6,362 nt of DNA, from NCBI GenBank assembly GCA_003168235.1, contig PMSZ01000282.1, forward strand, positions 1,248 through 7,609, read 5' to 3'. Below the pieces are notes generated by a model that saw only the letters and a program-made list of their open reading frames with translations, had not been told where the DNA came from and made no database searches. This stretch comes from Acidobacteriaceae bacterium. GTDB lineage: Bacteria > Acidobacteriota > Terriglobia > Terriglobales > Acidobacteriaceae. The translations under genes and the position numbers were made by a program. Of the stretch, positions 4,617 through 6,362 are shown one piece after another. Position 1 is the first letter of the stretch. Each line of letters begins with the position of its first letter.

Positions 4617-5774
4617 ATGCCCTCCCCTCAGAACGCCATTCCTCCGCAATCTAAATTCAAGGGCAAGACTCGCCGTTTCTGGGACCGCGTCAGCGAGGGG
4701 ATGGCGCTCCACGAACTCTGGTCGCAGTTTGCCAAGGATGCGCGCTCAAGCTATCGCTTCTACTCCGCAGGACTGGACCAACTCGAAACCCAGCCCTCGC
4801 GAATGCGCCGTTTCTGGCAATTCAGCAAGGCGATGTTTTGGGCAATCCTCGAAAAGCTGACCCCGGCCCGCCGCATTTTGTTGTTAGTCGGCCTGGCCCT
4901 CTTGTTCTTTTCCGCCGGAATCACCTATGGTGACAAATCCGGCGAAGTTCACATCTTTGAACTCGACATGCGGGTGGTGGGTGGGCTGGTGATCTTCCTC
5001 GTGCTGCTGCTTGAGCTCGCCGATCGCGTGGTGATGAAACGCGATCTCGAAATCGCCAAAGACATTCAAGCGTGGCTGCTGCCGGGCGCACCGCTCCAGC
5101 TTCCCGGATACCAGATTGCCTACGCCACCCGTCCGGCGAACACCGTCGCCGGCGATTACTACGACGTCATCCTGCGCCCCGGCCGCGAAGCAAGTGACAA
5201 CCGCATTCTGTTCGTCGTCGCCGATGTCGCCGGAAAAAGCATTCCCGCAGCCATGCTGATGGCAACCTTCCAGGCCAGCCTGCGAACGTTGTCCATGAGC
5301 GGCGTCCCGCTGGCGGAGCTGATTGCCGGCATCAATCGCTATTCCTGCTCCAACAGCCAGGGTGGAGCGCGCTACACCACAGCCTTTCTCGCCGAACTCG
5401 ATCCCGCGACCGGCGATGTGACGTATGTCAATGCCGGGCACAATGTTCCCATTCTCCGCAGAAAATCGGGACTCGTGGAGCGTCTTGAAGCCGGAGGTTT
5501 GCCGGTTGGCATGTTTGCCGATTCGCCTTACCAGATCGGGACGACCCGCATCGAGCCTGGCGATTGGCTCGTAATCTTTACCGACGGAATCGTTGAAGCC
5601 GAAAATGCAAAGACCGAAGAATACGGCGAACCGGAGTTGATCCGACTGGTCGACCGTGCATCGGCATCGACGCCCGCCGAGCTGCTTCAAACGCTGCTGG
5701 CGGAATTGGATCAGTTCGTAGGCAACACTCCGCAGCACGATGACATGACGTGTCTGCTGTTGAAGCGAATGTGA
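4617..5774 (+). CDS. Membrane-bound RsbU/SpoIIE-type PP2C serine phosphatase
   Basis: A 385-residue protein. Residues 1-85 are a soluble, basic N-terminal region with no recognised sensor domain. Two hydrophobic segments follow at about 87-104 and 119-138 with a short charged loop between them, so the ends share one side, presumably the cytoplasm. After LEIAKDIQAWLLP (144-156, the usual entry to the catalytic domain) comes the complete SpoIIE domain: GDYYD (179-183), ADVAGKS (202-208), NAGHN (272-276), GGLPVGMF (293-300), FTDG (321-324) and DDMT (375-378). The Asp residues are the metal ligands of PP2C phosphatases. Homologues dephosphorylate anti-sigma-factor antagonists in partner-switching stress pathways, but no antagonist or kinase gene is nearby, so the target is unknown. 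The start at 4617 fits the TATAAT at 4599; a GTG at 4545 would add 24 residues upstream of the probable transcription start. No ribosome site is visible, which suits a leaderless mRNA. Confidence 0.93.
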   Translation: MPSPQNAIPPQSKFKGKTRRFWDRVSEGMALHELWSQFAKDARSSYRFYSAGLDQLETQPSRMRRFWQFSKAMFWAILEKLTPARRILLLVGLALLFFSAGITYGDKSGEVHIFELDMRVVGGLVIFLVLLLELADRVVMKRDLEIAKDIQAWLLPGAPLQLPGYQIAYATRPANTVAGDYYDVILRPGREASDNRILFVVADVAGKSIPAAMLMATFQASLRTLSMSGVPLAELIAGINRYSCSNSQGGARYTTAFLAELDPATGDVTYVNAGHNVPILRRKSGLVERLEAGGLPVGMFADSPYQIGTTRIEPGDWLVIFTDGIVEAENAKTEEYGEPELIRLVDRASASTPAELLQTLLAELDQFVGNTPQHDDMTCLLLKRM

Positions 5775-5789
5775 ATTCGAGAGCGGCAG

Positions 5790-5814
5790 TTCAAACGTCC
5801 GGATTCAAACGTCC
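5790..5814. repeat. Tandem 11-base direct repeat
   Basis: TTCAAACGTCC occurs at 5790-5800 and again at 5804-5814, separated by GGA. It lies in the 45-base gap between the convergent phosphatase and TPR genes. Confidence 0.7.
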
Positions 5815-5839
5815 AACGGTTAAAGCGGCTTGAGTCCGG
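5799..5839. terminator. Possible bidirectional terminator hairpin between convergent genes
   Basis: CCGGATTCAA (5799-5808) pairs with TTGAGTCCGG (5830-5839): ten pairs including one G-T, with a 21-base loop. It straddles the stop of the TPR gene and follows the phosphatase stop by 24 bases. Position and stem suit a shared terminator, but the loop is long and there is no T-run on either side. Confidence 0.35.
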
Positions 5840-6362
5840 CGAACGAAAGCACATGCTCGGCTGCGACCTGCGCCTGAGCCGGGTCGGACGAAATTCTCCG
5901 CACCTGCGCCTCGACCGAGTCCGCCTCCTCCGTTCGCCCCGCGCGCTTCAAAGCCTGCATCAGCAGAACCGCTTTCAGATCGTTCGGATCGACCTGCAGT
6001 GCATGCGCCAGTTGGGCGACCGCCACGTCCGACTGCCCCTGACGCAGCGCCAGCACACCCGCACCCATCAGCGCTGTTCCATCATCGGGATTCAGTTGCA
6101 GAGCGTTTTGGTAACTTTCATTCGCCTGATCGTATTCATGCATCTGCAAGTGAGCCTGTCCAATTCCGCTCCACGCCGCGGCCCGAACCTTGCGATCGGG
6201 AGTCGTTCGCAAAACCGAAGAACAGTCGTCCAGCGCCTCCGCCGGATGACCGACTGACAATTCATACGAAGCGAGCGCGAGCACCTGCGCCGCCGGGTAC
6301 CGATGCAGCGCCTCAGCCGCCCGAAACTCTCCGACCGCCTCGTCCGCTCTTCCTTGCTTCGA
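5820..6362 (-). CDS. Tetratricopeptide repeat (TPR) protein, C-terminal part (N-terminus beyond window)
   Basis: The frame is open from the right edge to the TAA at 5822-5820; 180 residues are visible. They form about four helical TPR units of roughly 34 residues: GRADEAVGEFRAAEALHRYP, then a unit from AQVLALASYELSVGHPAEAL, then WSGIGQAHLQMHEYDQANESYQNALQLNPDD, then ALMGAGVLALRQGQSDVAVAQLAHALQVDPND, then a capping pair (VLLMQALKRAGRTEEADSV). The NPDD and DPND helix ends and the G/A/Y/A/P spacing are typical TPR consensus. TPR arrays bind partner proteins; no catalytic domain is in the visible part, so the role depends on the missing N-terminus, possibly an export signal or an enzymatic domain. 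It is convergent with the phosphatase gene across 45 bases. A GTG at 6284 is an internal codon, not the start, because in-frame TPR sequence continues upstream of it. Confidence 0.88.
   Translation of the reverse strand, partial: SKQGRADEAVGEFRAAEALHRYPAAQVLALASYELSVGHPAEALDDCSSVLRTTPDRKVRAAAWSGIGQAHLQMHEYDQANESYQNALQLNPDDGTALMGAGVLALRQGQSDVAVAQLAHALQVDPNDLKAVLLMQALKRAGRTEEADSVEAQVRRISSDPAQAQVAAEHVLSFAGLKPL

Noticed and set aside
4884..5738. Long minus-strand open frame antisense to the phosphatase gene.
   Set aside because: All SpoIIE-domain motifs are on the plus strand; the antisense translation has no family pattern.
1..6362. CRISPR arrays, tRNA, rRNA or riboswitches.
   Set aside because: No regularly spaced repeat array, cloverleaf or recognisable conserved RNA motif was seen apart from the candidate SECIS.

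Overview
The window is most likely from an Acidobacteriota-type soil bacterium. This is inferred from moderately high GC, the style of the encoded proteins and the mix of families (M16 zinc-peptidase homologue, SpoIIE-type phosphatase with two membrane segments, TPR protein, SplB-like radical SAM enzyme). No marker gene fixes the lineage.

Layout. Positions 1-1194 (+) hold the C-terminal part of an M16 peptidase homologue that seems to lack its zinc ligands and keeps the R-x6-Y substrate-binding pair, as in the non-catalytic partner of two-subunit M16B proteases. At 1226-1909 (+), 31 bases downstream, lies the most notable gene: a membrane-anchored iodothyronine deiodinase-like protein whose active-site codon is an in-frame TGA. 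The TGA sits in FGSFT-U-PPF, exactly where deiodinases carry selenocysteine, homology continues to the true stop, and a hairpin fitting the bacterial SECIS pattern lies just downstream. A naive gene call would split this gene or discard it. A small gene of unknown function (1836-2249, -) converges on it and overlaps its 3' end.

Positions 2250-3447 look like accessory DNA, visibly less GC-rich. The only gene is a short protein (2633-3163, -) resembling the lid subdomain of DnaA, without the ATPase core or the DNA-binding domain. It sits in a 900-base segment bounded by a 17-base inverted repeat (16/17), with an 18-base direct repeat (17/18) just outside. This resembles a mobile or multi-copy cassette, but there is no transposase.

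Positions 3448-4482 (+) encode an SplB/SPL-family radical SAM protein with its own sigma70-like promoter (TTGACA-17-TAGACT), whose -35 box lies in the right-hand direct repeat. Positions 4617-5774 (+) encode an RsbU/SpoIIE-type PP2C phosphatase with a TATAAT so close to the ATG that the mRNA may be nearly leaderless. A TPR protein (5820-6362, -) converges on it and runs off the right edge.

Functionally the window is a set of separate small units. The M16 and deiodinase-like genes may be co-transcribed. The selenoprotein implies that the genome carries selA, selB, selC and selD, none of which are in this window.
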